This document shows, in pieces, positions 9,037-17,119 of a DNA stretch of 44,311 nt (position 1 is its first letter; the number at the start of each line of letters is the position of its first letter). The translations under genes were made by a program, and so were the position numbers. The DNA is from Paenibacillus sp. UNC499MF (GTDB taxonomy: Bacteria; Bacillota; Bacilli; Paenibacillales; NBRC-103111), in NCBI RefSeq assembly GCF_900107975.1, contig NZ_FNVF01000016.1, positions 62,285-106,595 on the forward strand. The letters are read 5' to 3'. The notes beneath the pieces were generated by a model that was not told the origin of the DNA, ran no database searches, and saw nothing but the letters and a program-made list of their open reading frames with translations.

Positions 9037-10121
9037 CCCGTCTTCTCCTTCCTGAAAAGACTGACGATCCACATGTAATTGGGGATCAGGACGAAAATAA
9101 TGCCGAATACAAGCGCGGTAATGTAGACCAGCCGATCGACTTCGTTCACGGTCAGAGTCCGGAGAAAAGCGAGAGACATGAGGACCGAGACGATCACGTA
9201 CATCCGTTTGATCCGCCGGGTGTTGAAAAGCCTGCAAAGCGCCTGGGAGCAGCAGGTGACGCATACGATCAGAATCATAATGTTGACCAGCACGAAAAAC
9301 AGAGGGGCCAGGAAGCTTAGCTTTTCAAAAGGAAGCAGGAGAAAAGGCACGGTTTCCATCGACTCCTGATACGGGAAAGTGAACGTTTTGGCGGTCTCGT
9401 AACCGAAGACCATAATGGGCAGCAGATAGGAGAGCATTACCTCGGCCCCGGCCGTAACGGTAGCGACTGCCGACAGACGAAGCAGATTTTTATCCGACCG
9501 GATATATGGATACAGAAAATAGAGGACGGCGAAGCCTTTAAACAGGTAAAAAATCGTCAGCATATTTTTGCCGAGCAGCCTCGGCAGGCCGAAATTTCCG
9601 AGCGGCAGCAGGTTGGTGACATCGATGTTGCGCAGCTGGGGCAAGTTGATGCTGAGCAGCCAGACTGTCATCACAAAGCCGAGCAGCAGGAAAAGACGCG
9701 CCCAGGCTTCTATCCCTTTCCAAACCATGTAAAGCACGACGGGCATAACAAGAAGCACGATCGTGTAAACCGGCGTATATTTCAACTGCAGATAGGAAAC
9801 CAGGAGCCAGTGTTCGCCGAAAGTCAAATCTCCCCAGATAAAAAAGTAAACCGCGATGCAGCCGACATATACGGCCGATAAAAATTTGCCGAGATACAGT
9901 CGGGACCACTCCGCGATATCGCCTTCGGGATGCCGGCTCGATAAGCGGACCGCGACATAGGTATTCCATAAGGAAATGGCCAGCGCAAGCAGAAGCAGCA
10001 CCCATCCGTGCTGATCCATCTGCTGGGACAAGTAAGCCGGGAATCTCAGCGGACCCATCGCAATGGAGGCGACCGCCAGTATGACGAACCATTGAAGTCC
10101 CGAGATGCTCGGCCTGGTCAT
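9033..10121 (-). CDS. gerAB: Spore germination permease, GerAB/GerKB family
   Basis: A 362-residue polytopic protein with about ten hydrophobic helices, of the endospore germination branch of the APC amino-acid permease superfamily. It is the B subunit, which in characterised receptors binds the germinant. Recognisable features are the short N-terminus SISGLQWFVILAVASIAMG, the PEGDIAEWSR loop near 65-74 and the conserved NNP-like central region LSINLPQLRNIDVTNLLPLG. It overlaps gerAA by 4 bases upstream and gerAC by 4 bases downstream, so all three subunits are translated in a coupled way. The germinant cannot be read from the sequence. Confidence 0.92.
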   Translation of the reverse strand: MTRPSISGLQWFVILAVASIAMGPLRFPAYLSQQMDQHGWVLLLLALAISLWNTYVAVRLSSRHPEGDIAEWSRLYLGKFLSAVYVGCIAVYFFIWGDLTFGEHWLLVSYLQLKYTPVYTIVLLVMPVVLYMVWKGIEAWARLFLLLGFVMTVWLLSINLPQLRNIDVTNLLPLGNFGLPRLLGKNMLTIFYLFKGFAVLYFLYPYIRSDKNLLRLSAVATVTAGAEVMLSYLLPIMVFGYETAKTFTFPYQESMETVPFLLLPFEKLSFLAPLFFVLVNIMILIVCVTCCSQALCRLFNTRRIKRMYVIVSVLMSLAFLRTLTVNEVDRLVYITALVFGIIFVLIPNYMWIVSLFRKEKTG

Positions 10122-11629
10122 GACGAATCTCCTCTCTGGCTGTGTTTGTCCACCGGTTTAAAGACCGGGTCCCGGTCCTTCAATTTCTGCGCGCTCGGCC
10201 TGAAAAACTGCATCCGGATCGCTTTTAGGCTGAGCGGGCTGAAAGGCGCCGTGTACGGGATACTGAGCGACTTGGTAGAGGCGAGATGTCCCAGCAGCAG
10301 GACGGAACACACGGTGATTCCGTAGAAGCCGAACAGCCCCGCCGCCAATATAAACGGGTATTTCCACAGACGCGCCGCATAAGAAATCTGATACGAAGCG
10401 ATATAGGCTCCTACGGCGGAGATGGAAGCGACGATAATCATAAATTTGCTGGTCAATCCCGCCTGTGCCGCCGCTTGGCCGATAATCAGGCTTCCGACGA
10501 CATTCAAGGCGGAGCCGACATTGCCGGGGACGTAAGTCATCCCCTCGTTGAGCACATCCATGACGATCATCATCATCAGCGTTTCAAACAAGCTTGTATA
10601 AGGGATTCCGGCCTGATCCTGGGCGATGGAGATGGCGAAGACTGTCGGAAGAATGGACGAGTCTACCGTAACCAGGGCCAGATAGACCGCAGGCGCGTAA
10701 ATCGCGATGACAAAAGCCAGAATCCGGACAAGCCGGACGAATGTCGGAATAAGCGAGCCGTGCATGACCGCTTCCCCGCCGATAAAGCTGGTGAGCACGG
10801 TATTCGGCAGGAAGGCGATAAAAGGAGATCCGTCCATGAGAATCCCGATTCTTCCTTTCAGGAGATTCAGGGCCGAACGCGCCGGCAGCTCGCTTTTTTC
10901 ATATAAAGGGAAGGGAGTCAGATTAGGGCCGCTTATGAATTCCATCAATTCTTTCATCAGCACGACGGAATCCGTCTGGATGACTTCGATTTTGCGCTCG
11001 ATTTCGTCCACCCACTCCTGCTGGGCGACGTCGTTCAGATAGACGACCGCTACGGTCGTTTTGGACCTTTCTCCGACCTCGTAATAATGAACGATCAGGT
11101 TGGGGTCCCGCAGACGTCTTCTCAGCAGTCCGAGATTAACGTCGATATCCTCGACGAAAGATTCTTGAGGACCGAGGAGCACCCGTTCGATTTTGGGAGG
11201 CTCGATGGCGCGTCCTTTTTGAAAAGGCACCGGAAAAGACAGCGCGCTGTGCGGCAGCCGGTTATGAAGCAGAATGACGTCTCCCTGTAGCAAGCGCTTC
11301 AAAGCGTCCGACACTTTCCGGATCTGGGTTCCCGTCGGGAAGAGAGTCGGCCAGTCGTCCGGCTGCGATTCCCAGCGGCTTAGACGGGGGGCGACGTCGT
11401 TTTGAAACAGGCTTTTGTCGATAGCGGTACTGATATACATACAGCCGGAACTGCCGTTGTCCGTGAGGCTCCACTGAAATTCGTCGGTCGGCAGAAGCTC
11501 CTGGAAAAGCTGAATAACCGCGTCCGTGTCGGCGGCAAGAGGTATTTCCCACTGGTCGGCGTTTAGTGTAGGCGCCGCCGGGAGCGCCGGGCGTCCGTGA
11601 TGCTTCCGGCTGTCGTTCTGGTCGGTCAT
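10118..11629 (-). CDS. gerAA: Spore germination protein A subunit (GerAA family)
   Basis: A 503-residue A subunit of a GerA-type receptor. A hydrophilic N-terminal half (about 1-290) is followed by the family hallmarks RIGILMDGSPFIAFLPN and VPGNVGSALNVVGSLIIGQA within a C-terminal half of about five membrane helices. The A subunit is thought to assemble the ion channel of the receptor. It is the first gene of the operon; GGAGGG lies 5 bases before the ATG. Such operons are normally driven by the forespore factor sigma-G, but no convincing sigma-G promoter was found in the upstream bases, so this remains knowledge of the family rather than something seen here. Confidence 0.93.
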   Translation of the reverse strand: MTDQNDSRKHHGRPALPAAPTLNADQWEIPLAADTDAVIQLFQELLPTDEFQWSLTDNGSSGCMYISTAIDKSLFQNDVAPRLSRWESQPDDWPTLFPTGTQIRKVSDALKRLLQGDVILLHNRLPHSALSFPVPFQKGRAIEPPKIERVLLGPQESFVEDIDVNLGLLRRRLRDPNLIVHYYEVGERSKTTVAVVYLNDVAQQEWVDEIERKIEVIQTDSVVLMKELMEFISGPNLTPFPLYEKSELPARSALNLLKGRIGILMDGSPFIAFLPNTVLTSFIGGEAVMHGSLIPTFVRLVRILAFVIAIYAPAVYLALVTVDSSILPTVFAISIAQDQAGIPYTSLFETLMMMIVMDVLNEGMTYVPGNVGSALNVVGSLIIGQAAAQAGLTSKFMIIVASISAVGAYIASYQISYAARLWKYPFILAAGLFGFYGITVCSVLLLGHLASTKSLSIPYTAPFSPLSLKAIRMQFFRPSAQKLKDRDPVFKPVDKHSQRGDSS

Positions 11630-11807
11630 AGTGTCCCTCCACTCGTGCTAGAGTTTTAAGGTTAGACTTCCCAGATCACCGGAAAAATACCATTCGGAAC
11701 CGGATCGGAGCAAAGGGGATAATGGCAGAGGCTGGAAAAAGAGGGGTCAGGAGACGTTGTTGCAGGTGAACGGCAAACCCGCTGGCGGCATCGCCATACA
11801 AAAGAAA
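11630..11807. other. Upstream region of the ger operon, no gene seen
   Basis: This stretch lies between the gerAA start and the terminator at 11808. No convincing promoter or open frame with a ribosome site was recognised on either strand. Confidence 0.5.
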
Positions 11808-11848
11808 CAGGCGTATTCTCCCCGTTTCAGGAGAATACGCCTGTTTTA
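11808..11848. terminator. Strong terminator downstream of the sugar-kinase gene
   Basis: A perfect 14-bp stem, CAGGCGTATTCTCC (11808-11821) with GGAGAATACGCCTG (11830-11843), has an 8-base loop. TTTTAT follows on the plus strand and TTTCTTTTG on the minus strand. Only the minus-strand kobY/pfkB transcript has a gene running towards it, about 300 bases away across the repeat tract. Confidence 0.85.
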
Positions 11849-11916
11849 TGAATGCGCCGGACCCGGTGGTCCGGATCTGGGTAGGGTACGGGGCGGACGC
11901 CGTTTTTTGCGTGGCT

Positions 11917-12157
11917 GTCCGCAGCAGCAGGCCGTGGCCGTATCGGCAGACGTACAGTCGGTTGCAGGAGCAGGCCGCAAAGGCATACGTATTAGCTAGC
12001 GGGTCGCAGGAGCAGATCGTACTGGTCACCCGCATCAGCCGGCCGCATGAGCAGACTATATTGGTCTTCCGCAGTAGCAGGCTGTATCAACCGTCCGCAC
12101 CAGCAATCCGCATCTCTAAGCCGTATCGACCGCCCGGATCAGTAATCCGTCACCGTG
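11917..12157. repeat. Degenerate 13-bp tandem repeat tract
   Basis: From 12002 to 12157 the sequence divides without gaps into twelve 13-base units such as TTCCGCAGTAGCA (12067), GTCCGCACCAGCA (12093), ATCCGCATCTCTA (12106) and AGCCGTATCGACC (12119). The shared core is CCGYA followed by a looser CAGCA-like end. Six further units (for example GTCCGCAGCAGCA at 11917 and GGTTGCAGGAGCA at 11960) lie upstream with 3-4 base interruptions. The last units run into the final codons of the kinase gene, whose stop is at 12139-12141. Thirteen is not a multiple of three and no coding frame with a start site spans the tract, so it is unlikely to be protein coding. Confidence 0.7.
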
Positions 12158-13068
12158 ACGGAGCGGAAGATCCGCTCGACATCTTCGGCGGTAACGACCC
12201 CCGCCTGCATCTGCAGGGCGTTGGCGCTTCCGCATGCCGCGCCGAAGCGGACCGCATCGGCGTCGCTGCTTCCCCGGCGGAGAGCCGTAACCATGCCGGC
12301 CACCATCGCGTCGCCGCTGCCGACCGGGTTCACGGCCCGGATCGCCGGGATGGCGACCCGACGCACGCGGCCGCCGCTGCCCGCGAGAGCTCCGCGCGCA
12401 CCGAGCGAGACGACGACGTGCCGGATCCCGCGCTGCATCAGCTCCCGGATGCAGGCGGCCAGCTCGTCGTCGGAGGCAGCGGGCCTGCCGAGCAGCCGCA
12501 CGCTTTCATGCTCATTGGGCTTAATGAGCAGGGGCATCGCCTCGAGTCCGGCAGCCAGGGCGTCGCCGCTTGCGTCGAGGACGGCCTCGGCGCCCGCTTC
12601 TTTTGCGAGCGCGATCAGCTCCGCATAAAGCGTGGGAGGGCAGCCGAGCGGGAGACTGCCGGAGAAGCACACGTGCGTGGACCTTCCCGCGAGCGCTTTC
12701 ACCTTCTCCTTGAGGGACTGAAGGGAGCTTTCGGCGATGGCGGGACCGGGCTCCAGCAGCTCCGTCTGCGTGCCGTTATCCGCATCCAGGACGGTCAGGC
12801 AGAGGCGGGATTCGCCGGGGACTTCCGTGAAGTCATGAGGAATGCCCTCTGCATCGAGTCCGCTGCGGATAAATTGTCCGTTGAACCCGGCCACGAAGCC
12901 GGCGGCCGTGACGGGTTCGCCGAGCAGCCGCGCTACCCGGGCGACATTGATTCCTTTGCCGCCGGGCACGGCGATCATGTCCGATACGCGGGATACCCGG
13001 TCCATTTCGAAGCTTTTTACGCTGTAAGTTTTATCGATTGCCGCATTGAGGGTGACGGTGGTAATCAT
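12139..13068 (-). CDS. PfkB-family sugar-phosphate kinase (tagatose-6-phosphate / fructose-1-phosphate kinase type)
   Basis: A 309-residue ribokinase-fold kinase. It has the LacC/FruK-type N-terminus TLNAAIDKTY (6-15), the glycine-rich substrate loop PGGKGINVAR (35-44) and the anion-hole/catalytic motif NPVGSGDAMVAG with the base Asp253. LacC and FruK cannot be told apart reliably from sequence alone, but the class II aldolase just upstream and AgaS across the divergent promoter favour phosphorylation of tagatose-6-phosphate to tagatose-1,6-bisphosphate. It starts 26 bases after the aldolase stop behind AGGAGAACCCGG, so the two form one leftward operon. Its last codons overlap the 13-bp repeat tract. 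Confidence 0.87.
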   Translation of the reverse strand: MITTVTLNAAIDKTYSVKSFEMDRVSRVSDMIAVPGGKGINVARVARLLGEPVTAAGFVAGFNGQFIRSGLDAEGIPHDFTEVPGESRLCLTVLDADNGTQTELLEPGPAIAESSLQSLKEKVKALAGRSTHVCFSGSLPLGCPPTLYAELIALAKEAGAEAVLDASGDALAAGLEAMPLLIKPNEHESVRLLGRPAASDDELAACIRELMQRGIRHVVVSLGARGALAGSGGRVRRVAIPAIRAVNPVGSGDAMVAGMVTALRRGSSDADAVRFGAACGSANALQMQAGVVTAEDVERIFRSVTVTDY

Positions 13069-13093
13069 CCGGGTTCTCCTGTCCTGACTGAAA

Positions 13094-13963
13094 TTATCTG
13101 AAATCTTCGGCGCGGCCTACACAGCCGGTTAGGCGCATTTTCGCCTGTGCCAGCTCTTTGACGGCTGCTTTGGCCGGTACCATATATTTGCGCGGGTCGT
13201 TTTCATCCGGATTGGCCTGGAAGACCTTCTTGATGGCATCGGAGAAGGCGATGCGCAGCTCTGTGGCGACGTTCATTTTGGCCATGCCGAGGGATACGCA
13301 GCGTTTCACCTGCTCTTCCGGTATGCCGGAGCCGCCGTGCAGAACGAGAGGAAGGCTCACTTTGCGGTAGATTTCTTCCAGCTTGCCGAATGCGATTTTC
13401 GGTTCACCCTTGTAAATGCCGTGAGCGGTCCCGATGGCAGGCGCAAGCGTAGGCACGCCGGTCAGTTCCACGAAGCGTACGCATTCGTCGGGATCGGCGA
13501 GGAGGGCGTCCTCGTCGGCTACGACGATATCGTCCTCGACGCCGCCCACTTTGCCAAGCTCCGCCTCCACGTTTACGCCGGCAGCCCGGGCGACTTTCAC
13601 GACATCCTGCGTCTGCCGCACGTTGTCCTCGAACGGATGCATGGAAGCGTCAATCATGACCGATGTATAGCCTTCCCGGATGCATTGTACGATAAGCTCG
13701 TAATCCGTACAATGATCGAGATGAAGCGCGATCGGGACGGAAGACCGTTTGGCGGCGGCGGATGCGGCAGCCACGATATAGTCGGGGCCCAGGTGCTTCA
13801 CCGTGCCGACCGTGGTTTGCAGAATCAGCGGAGCCTGAAGCTCCTCGGCCGCCTCGACGACGGCCTGCAGCATTTCCAGTGTGTGCACGTTAAAGGCCGT
13901 AATGCCGTAACCGTTTTGACGGGCTGTTTGAAGCAGGTGCGTGGAAGAAATCAAATGAGCCAT
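13094..13963 (-). CDS. Class II (zinc) ketose-bisphosphate aldolase, tagatose-bisphosphate type
   Basis: A 289-residue class II aldolase of the GatY/KbaY/FbaA family. Expected residues are present: catalytic Asp83 and zinc ligand His84 in HLDH (81-84), Glu135 in EAELGKVGG, zinc ligands His181 (GTAHG) and His209 (LHGGSG), and the C-terminal NVATELR phosphate-binding segment. It cleaves fructose- or tagatose-1,6-bisphosphate into dihydroxyacetone phosphate and glyceraldehyde-3-phosphate. The company of AgaS and a LacC-like kinase argues for the tagatose substrate; a purely glycolytic role is less likely but not excluded. GAAGGGG lies 9 bases before the ATG. It heads the leftward arm of a divergent sugar cluster. 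Confidence 0.88.
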   Translation of the reverse strand: MAHLISSTHLLQTARQNGYGITAFNVHTLEMLQAVVEAAEELQAPLILQTTVGTVKHLGPDYIVAAASAAAKRSSVPIALHLDHCTDYELIVQCIREGYTSVMIDASMHPFEDNVRQTQDVVKVARAAGVNVEAELGKVGGVEDDIVVADEDALLADPDECVRFVELTGVPTLAPAIGTAHGIYKGEPKIAFGKLEEIYRKVSLPLVLHGGSGIPEEQVKRCVSLGMAKMNVATELRIAFSDAIKKVFQANPDENDPRKYMVPAKAAVKELAQAKMRLTGCVGRAEDFR

Positions 13964-13987
13964 TTTGAAAAACCCCTTCGTATAAAA

Positions 13988-14038
13988 TGATTGAAACGAT
14001 CAAAATTATGATTTATAATGTCATTAAGTTGATTATAA
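13988..14038 (+). promoter_or_regulatory. Promoter and palindromic operators between aldolase and agaS
   Basis: A sigma-A promoter reads TTGAAA (13991-13996), 17 bases, TATAAT (14014-14019) towards agaS. Three inverted repeats are superimposed: TGAT-N7-ATCA at 13988-14002 over the -35, ATTAT-N5-ATAAT at 14005-14019 over the -10, and a perfect TTATAAT-N12-ATTATAA at 14013-14038 across the transcription start. Such sites fit repression by the DeoR-family protein encoded downstream; that assignment is inference. The intergenic space is only 91 bases, so both divergent operons could be controlled together. Confidence 0.7.
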
Positions 14039-14054
14039 GGGAGGAAATTAGAAG

Positions 14055-15113
14055 ATGTCAAACGTTCAAGGCCAATTAACGTATACCGAAATCAGCGCTC
14101 AGTCCGCCGCTCTGCAGGCCGCTTGGGATCAGCTTCAGAAGCAGTCCGACTGGGTGAACCGTTATATAGGAAACGATCAATACGAGGAAGTCGTTTTTAT
14201 CGGATCGGGCTCTTCCTATTACCAGTCGATCACGATGGCGGCGACGTTCCGCAAATGGACCGGACGCAGCGCATCCGCTCAGCCTTCCTCCGATATTTTC
14301 CTGCTGCGCGACGCTACTCTCCCGAGAGAGAAGAAGCTCCTGATTGTAGGCGTATCGCGTTCGGGAGAATCCCACGAGGTACTTCTTGCGCTTGATTCCG
14401 TCAAAAATGCGGCTCATATCGATACGTGCGGCATCACCTGTCACGAGACAAGCAAATTGTTCGGAATGACGGAATGCCTGCTTTCTCCGCTGGGCAAAGA
14501 GAAGAGCACGGTGATGAGCAAATCGCTCAGTTCCATGACCTTTATGATGCAGGCCGCAATCGCGATGGCGGCGGGCAGCGACGCATACTTACAAGAGCTT
14601 AAAACTGTGTTAGAATTAGACGAAGAACTGGTCAAAGCCTCGGATACGGGCATCAAAGAATGGGTGTCGGCGCACGACTTCAACAAAACGGTCTATCTGG
14701 GACTCGGAGCACTCGGAGGTTTGGCGCTGGAAGCCTGCCTTAAGCTGAAGGAAATGACGTATACGTGGACGGAAGCGTACGGCACGCTCGAGTTCAGACA
14801 CGGTCCCAAATCCATCGTCGACTCGGGTACGCTTGTCTGCTTCCTGCTTTCGCAGTCCGCCCGCGAATACGAGCTGAAGGTAGCCAGGGAGCTGAAGGAA
14901 TACGGGGCGACGATCCTGCTTCTGGCCGCGGAGCGCGGGGAAGACACGGATTTTGCGGATCTGGTTCTGGAACTCGGCGGAGCCGCGCTCAGCGATGAAG
15001 CGCGCAGCGTATTGTATTTGCCCGCTGTCCAGTACAACGGCTATTACAACGCGATGAAGCGCGGGCTGAATCCGGACGATCCGCGCAACCTTACCCAGTT
15101 CGTCGAAATTTAA
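14055..15113 (+). CDS. agaS: AgaS-type SIS-domain sugar isomerase/deaminase
   Basis: A 352-residue protein with two SIS (sugar isomerase) domains. The first holds FIGSGSSYYQS (about 48-58) and the SRSGES phosphate loop (about 102-107); the second holds LGLGALGGLALEACLKLKEM (about 216-235) and the EFRHGPKS motif near 245-252, shared with AgaS and GlmS isomerase domains. AgaS converts galactosamine-6-phosphate to tagatose-6-phosphate plus ammonia, which matches the neighbouring tagatose-type kinase and aldolase. GGGAGG precedes the ATG by 11 bases. The next gene starts 24 bases downstream, so agaS, the regulator and the ROK kinase look like one operon. A glucosamine-type ketose/aldose specificity remains possible. 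Confidence 0.83.
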   Translation: MSNVQGQLTYTEISAQSAALQAAWDQLQKQSDWVNRYIGNDQYEEVVFIGSGSSYYQSITMAATFRKWTGRSASAQPSSDIFLLRDATLPREKKLLIVGVSRSGESHEVLLALDSVKNAAHIDTCGITCHETSKLFGMTECLLSPLGKEKSTVMSKSLSSMTFMMQAAIAMAAGSDAYLQELKTVLELDEELVKASDTGIKEWVSAHDFNKTVYLGLGALGGLALEACLKLKEMTYTWTEAYGTLEFRHGPKSIVDSGTLVCFLLSQSAREYELKVARELKEYGATILLLAAERGEDTDFADLVLELGGAALSDEARSVLYLPAVQYNGYYNAMKRGLNPDDPRNLTQFVEI

Positions 15114-15137
15114 CCTTGTGACGGAGTGACAGTTGAA

Positions 15138-15926
15138 ATGAATGACACGACTCCTTCCAAAGGAGATCTCAGGCGCCAGCAGATTATGACGATCCTCAAG
15201 CAGCAGGGGCGCATTACCATTGGGGAGATCATCGAGCATTTTCAATGTTCGGAAGCGACGGCAAGACGCGATTTGGACCTTCTGGAGAAAAAAGGCGAGG
15301 TTGTCCGCACCATCGGCGGAGCCCTTTTCGAAGGCCTCACGGCGGTCCGCGAAACCTCGTTCGCCGAGAAGAAGCAGCAGCTCTGGCTGGAGAAGGAAGC
15401 GATCGCCCGCAGGGCGGCCGGCCTTATCGAGGAAGGGGACAGCGTCTGCCTGACCGGCGGCACCACAACTTTCCTTATTGCCCGCGAGCTGAAGCAGCGC
15501 CAGGGGATTACGGTCGTGACCAATGCCGTGAATATCGCCATGGAACTGGCCGACAGCGAAGGTCTGCAGGTCGTCGTCGTCGGCGGCGTCATGCGCAGCA
15601 AAAGCTTCGAGCTCAGCGGGCCGCTGGCCGAGAAGACGATCGAGCATCTCAACATCGAGAAGCTCTTTCTCGGTGTGGACGGCGTTTCCGCGGACAAAGG
15701 CATTACGACGTTCTCCGAGCTCGAAGCCCAGACAGCCCGTCTTTTGATGAGCCGCACCCAGCATACGATAGCAGTGTTTGACCATACCAAGGTGGGGAAA
15801 GCCTCCTTGTTCTCCATAGCTCCGCTTGCGGACGTAAACGTGTGTGTGACAGACGCGAGGTTGGAACCTGACATGGAGAAGGTTCTTGAGCAGCACGGCA
15901 TTACCACTTTGTATGCGAACGCATAA
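15138..15926 (+). CDS. DeoR/GlpR-family sugar-operon repressor
   Basis: About 262 residues with an N-terminal winged helix-turn-helix and a C-terminal DeoR sensor domain related to sugar-phosphate isomerases. The DNA-binding signature ITIGEIIEHFQCSEATARRD followed by LDLLEKKGEVVRTIGGA is typical of the family; the sensor part includes VVVVGGVMRSKSFELSGP and LFLGVDGVS. The inducer is usually a phosphorylated sugar of the pathway. The ATG at 15138 follows GGAG at 15123; an in-frame GTG at 15126 is an alternative start but overlaps that ribosome site. It sits inside the agaS operon, so it probably controls the divergent promoter region through the palindromes there. Confidence 0.88.
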   Translation: MNDTTPSKGDLRRQQIMTILKQQGRITIGEIIEHFQCSEATARRDLDLLEKKGEVVRTIGGALFEGLTAVRETSFAEKKQQLWLEKEAIARRAAGLIEEGDSVCLTGGTTTFLIARELKQRQGITVVTNAVNIAMELADSEGLQVVVVGGVMRSKSFELSGPLAEKTIEHLNIEKLFLGVDGVSADKGITTFSELEAQTARLLMSRTQHTIAVFDHTKVGKASLFSIAPLADVNVCVTDARLEPDMEKVLEQHGITTLYANA

Positions 15927-15944
15927 GGGAAAGGACGGACGGGA

Positions 15945-16919
15945 ATGAGCTTTTTCATCGGCGTTGATCTCGGAGGAACGAATATTGTATGCGGGTTGTT
16001 GGATGAGGAATTTAACGTCCTCGCCAAAAGCAAACAGCCTACGGAAGCGGCCAAAGGCAGCGACTATGTGCTGGAAAAGATTGCGGTTATGGTGGAAACG
16101 CTGCTCGTAGAGCAGAATATCGCGCCCGGACAATTGAAAGCGGTCGGAATCGGGACGCCGGGCTTTATCGATCCGGTTCGCGGTGTGTGCGTATTCGCCA
16201 GCAACCTCCGCTGGAGCGAAGTGCCGGTATCCGACCAACTCGGAGCAAGACTGGGCGTCCCGGTCTTTATCGACAACGACGTCCGGATGTACGTCTACGG
16301 CGAAGCCATGAAGGGACCGGGCCGCGGCTACGAGCATGTGCTCGGAATTACGCTCGGGACCGGCATGTCGGCCGGCTTGGTCAATAACGGCCAGCTGTAT
16401 TACGGCGGCGGCTTCATGGCCGGCGAAATCGGACACATTCGCGTCGACGATGCGGAAACGACGCCTTGCGGCTGCGGACTCGTCGGCTGTCTCGAAACGA
16501 TCGCATCCGCGACGGGTATTGTCCGCCAGGTCAGGGAAGCGCTTGCGGCAGGCCGCGAGAGCATCCTGGGCGAATGGTTCCCCGGTGAGGAAGCGGCTTC
16601 CGTTACGGCCGCGGACGTGTCCCGCGCGTATGACGAAGGCGACCGCCTGGCGATCGAGGTCATGAACCATACCGGCAAGCTGCTGGGCCGCGGACTTTCG
16701 TATGCCGTAACCATGTACAGCCCCGACGCGCTGATTATCGGAGGGGGAGCATCCCTGGCCGGCGAGCGTTTGTTCAAGCCTATGCGCGAAGAACTTCAGA
16801 AGTCCGTTTACAAAGGCTACTGGGAACGTCTCACCATCCACCCCGGCACCCTTATCGACGACGGCGGCGTCATCGGCAGCGCGGCTTTCGCCGCTAACCG
16901 CGCGGCAGGAATCGTCTAA
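15945..16919 (+). CDS. ROK-family sugar kinase
   Basis: A 324-residue ROK kinase. The ATP phosphate motif DLGGTN lies at 8-13, the catalytic Asp is in IDNDVR (Asp112), and the ROK zinc site is complete: GEIGH (His164) and C175-x-C177-x4-C182 followed by the LE of the consensus. It transfers phosphate from ATP to C6 of a free hexose or amino sugar in the cytosol. The cluster lacks a PTS transporter, so this enzyme may supply the sugar-6-phosphate used by AgaS after import as free sugar; glucokinase and N-acetylhexosamine kinase activities are both possible. It starts 18 bases after the regulator gene and ends at a terminator. Confidence 0.85.
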   Translation: MSFFIGVDLGGTNIVCGLLDEEFNVLAKSKQPTEAAKGSDYVLEKIAVMVETLLVEQNIAPGQLKAVGIGTPGFIDPVRGVCVFASNLRWSEVPVSDQLGARLGVPVFIDNDVRMYVYGEAMKGPGRGYEHVLGITLGTGMSAGLVNNGQLYYGGGFMAGEIGHIRVDDAETTPCGCGLVGCLETIASATGIVRQVREALAAGRESILGEWFPGEEAASVTAADVSRAYDEGDRLAIEVMNHTGKLLGRGLSYAVTMYSPDALIIGGGASLAGERLFKPMREELQKSVYKGYWERLTIHPGTLIDDGGVIGSAAFAANRAAGIV

Positions 16920-16987
16920 GCCTTTTTTCGGAGATATTCGAGATTTTTCTAGGTATAAAGTCATTATTTATGCATGTAAAAAACAGG

Positions 16988-17033
16988 AAAGACCTTTCCC
17001 TATGTCGAAGTAGGACGGAAAGGTCTTTTTTTT
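16988..17033 (+). terminator. Terminator of the agaS operon
   Basis: AAAGACCTTTCC (16988-16999) pairs with GGAAAGGTCTTT (17017-17028) and runs into an eight-T tract. Confidence 0.9.
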
Positions 17034-17119
17034 GCTGCGGCACAACTTGTCCGCCGCAATCGTCGTCTAAATAGAAGACCGGGTACATAGAGGTTCCGAG
17101 GAACTGGGGGGACAGACAT

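Noticed and set aside
11848-13101. A 417-codon plus-strand open frame across the repeat tract and the kinase gene
   Set aside because: It is antisense to the well-supported PfkB kinase, has no ribosome site, and its translation over the kinase part is low-complexity typical of the complement of GC-rich genes.
14616-16964. A 782-codon minus-strand open frame
   Set aside because: It is the complement of the agaS-regulator-ROK kinase operon, which has clear domain motifs on the plus strand. Long antisense frames are expected in this GC-biased coding sequence.
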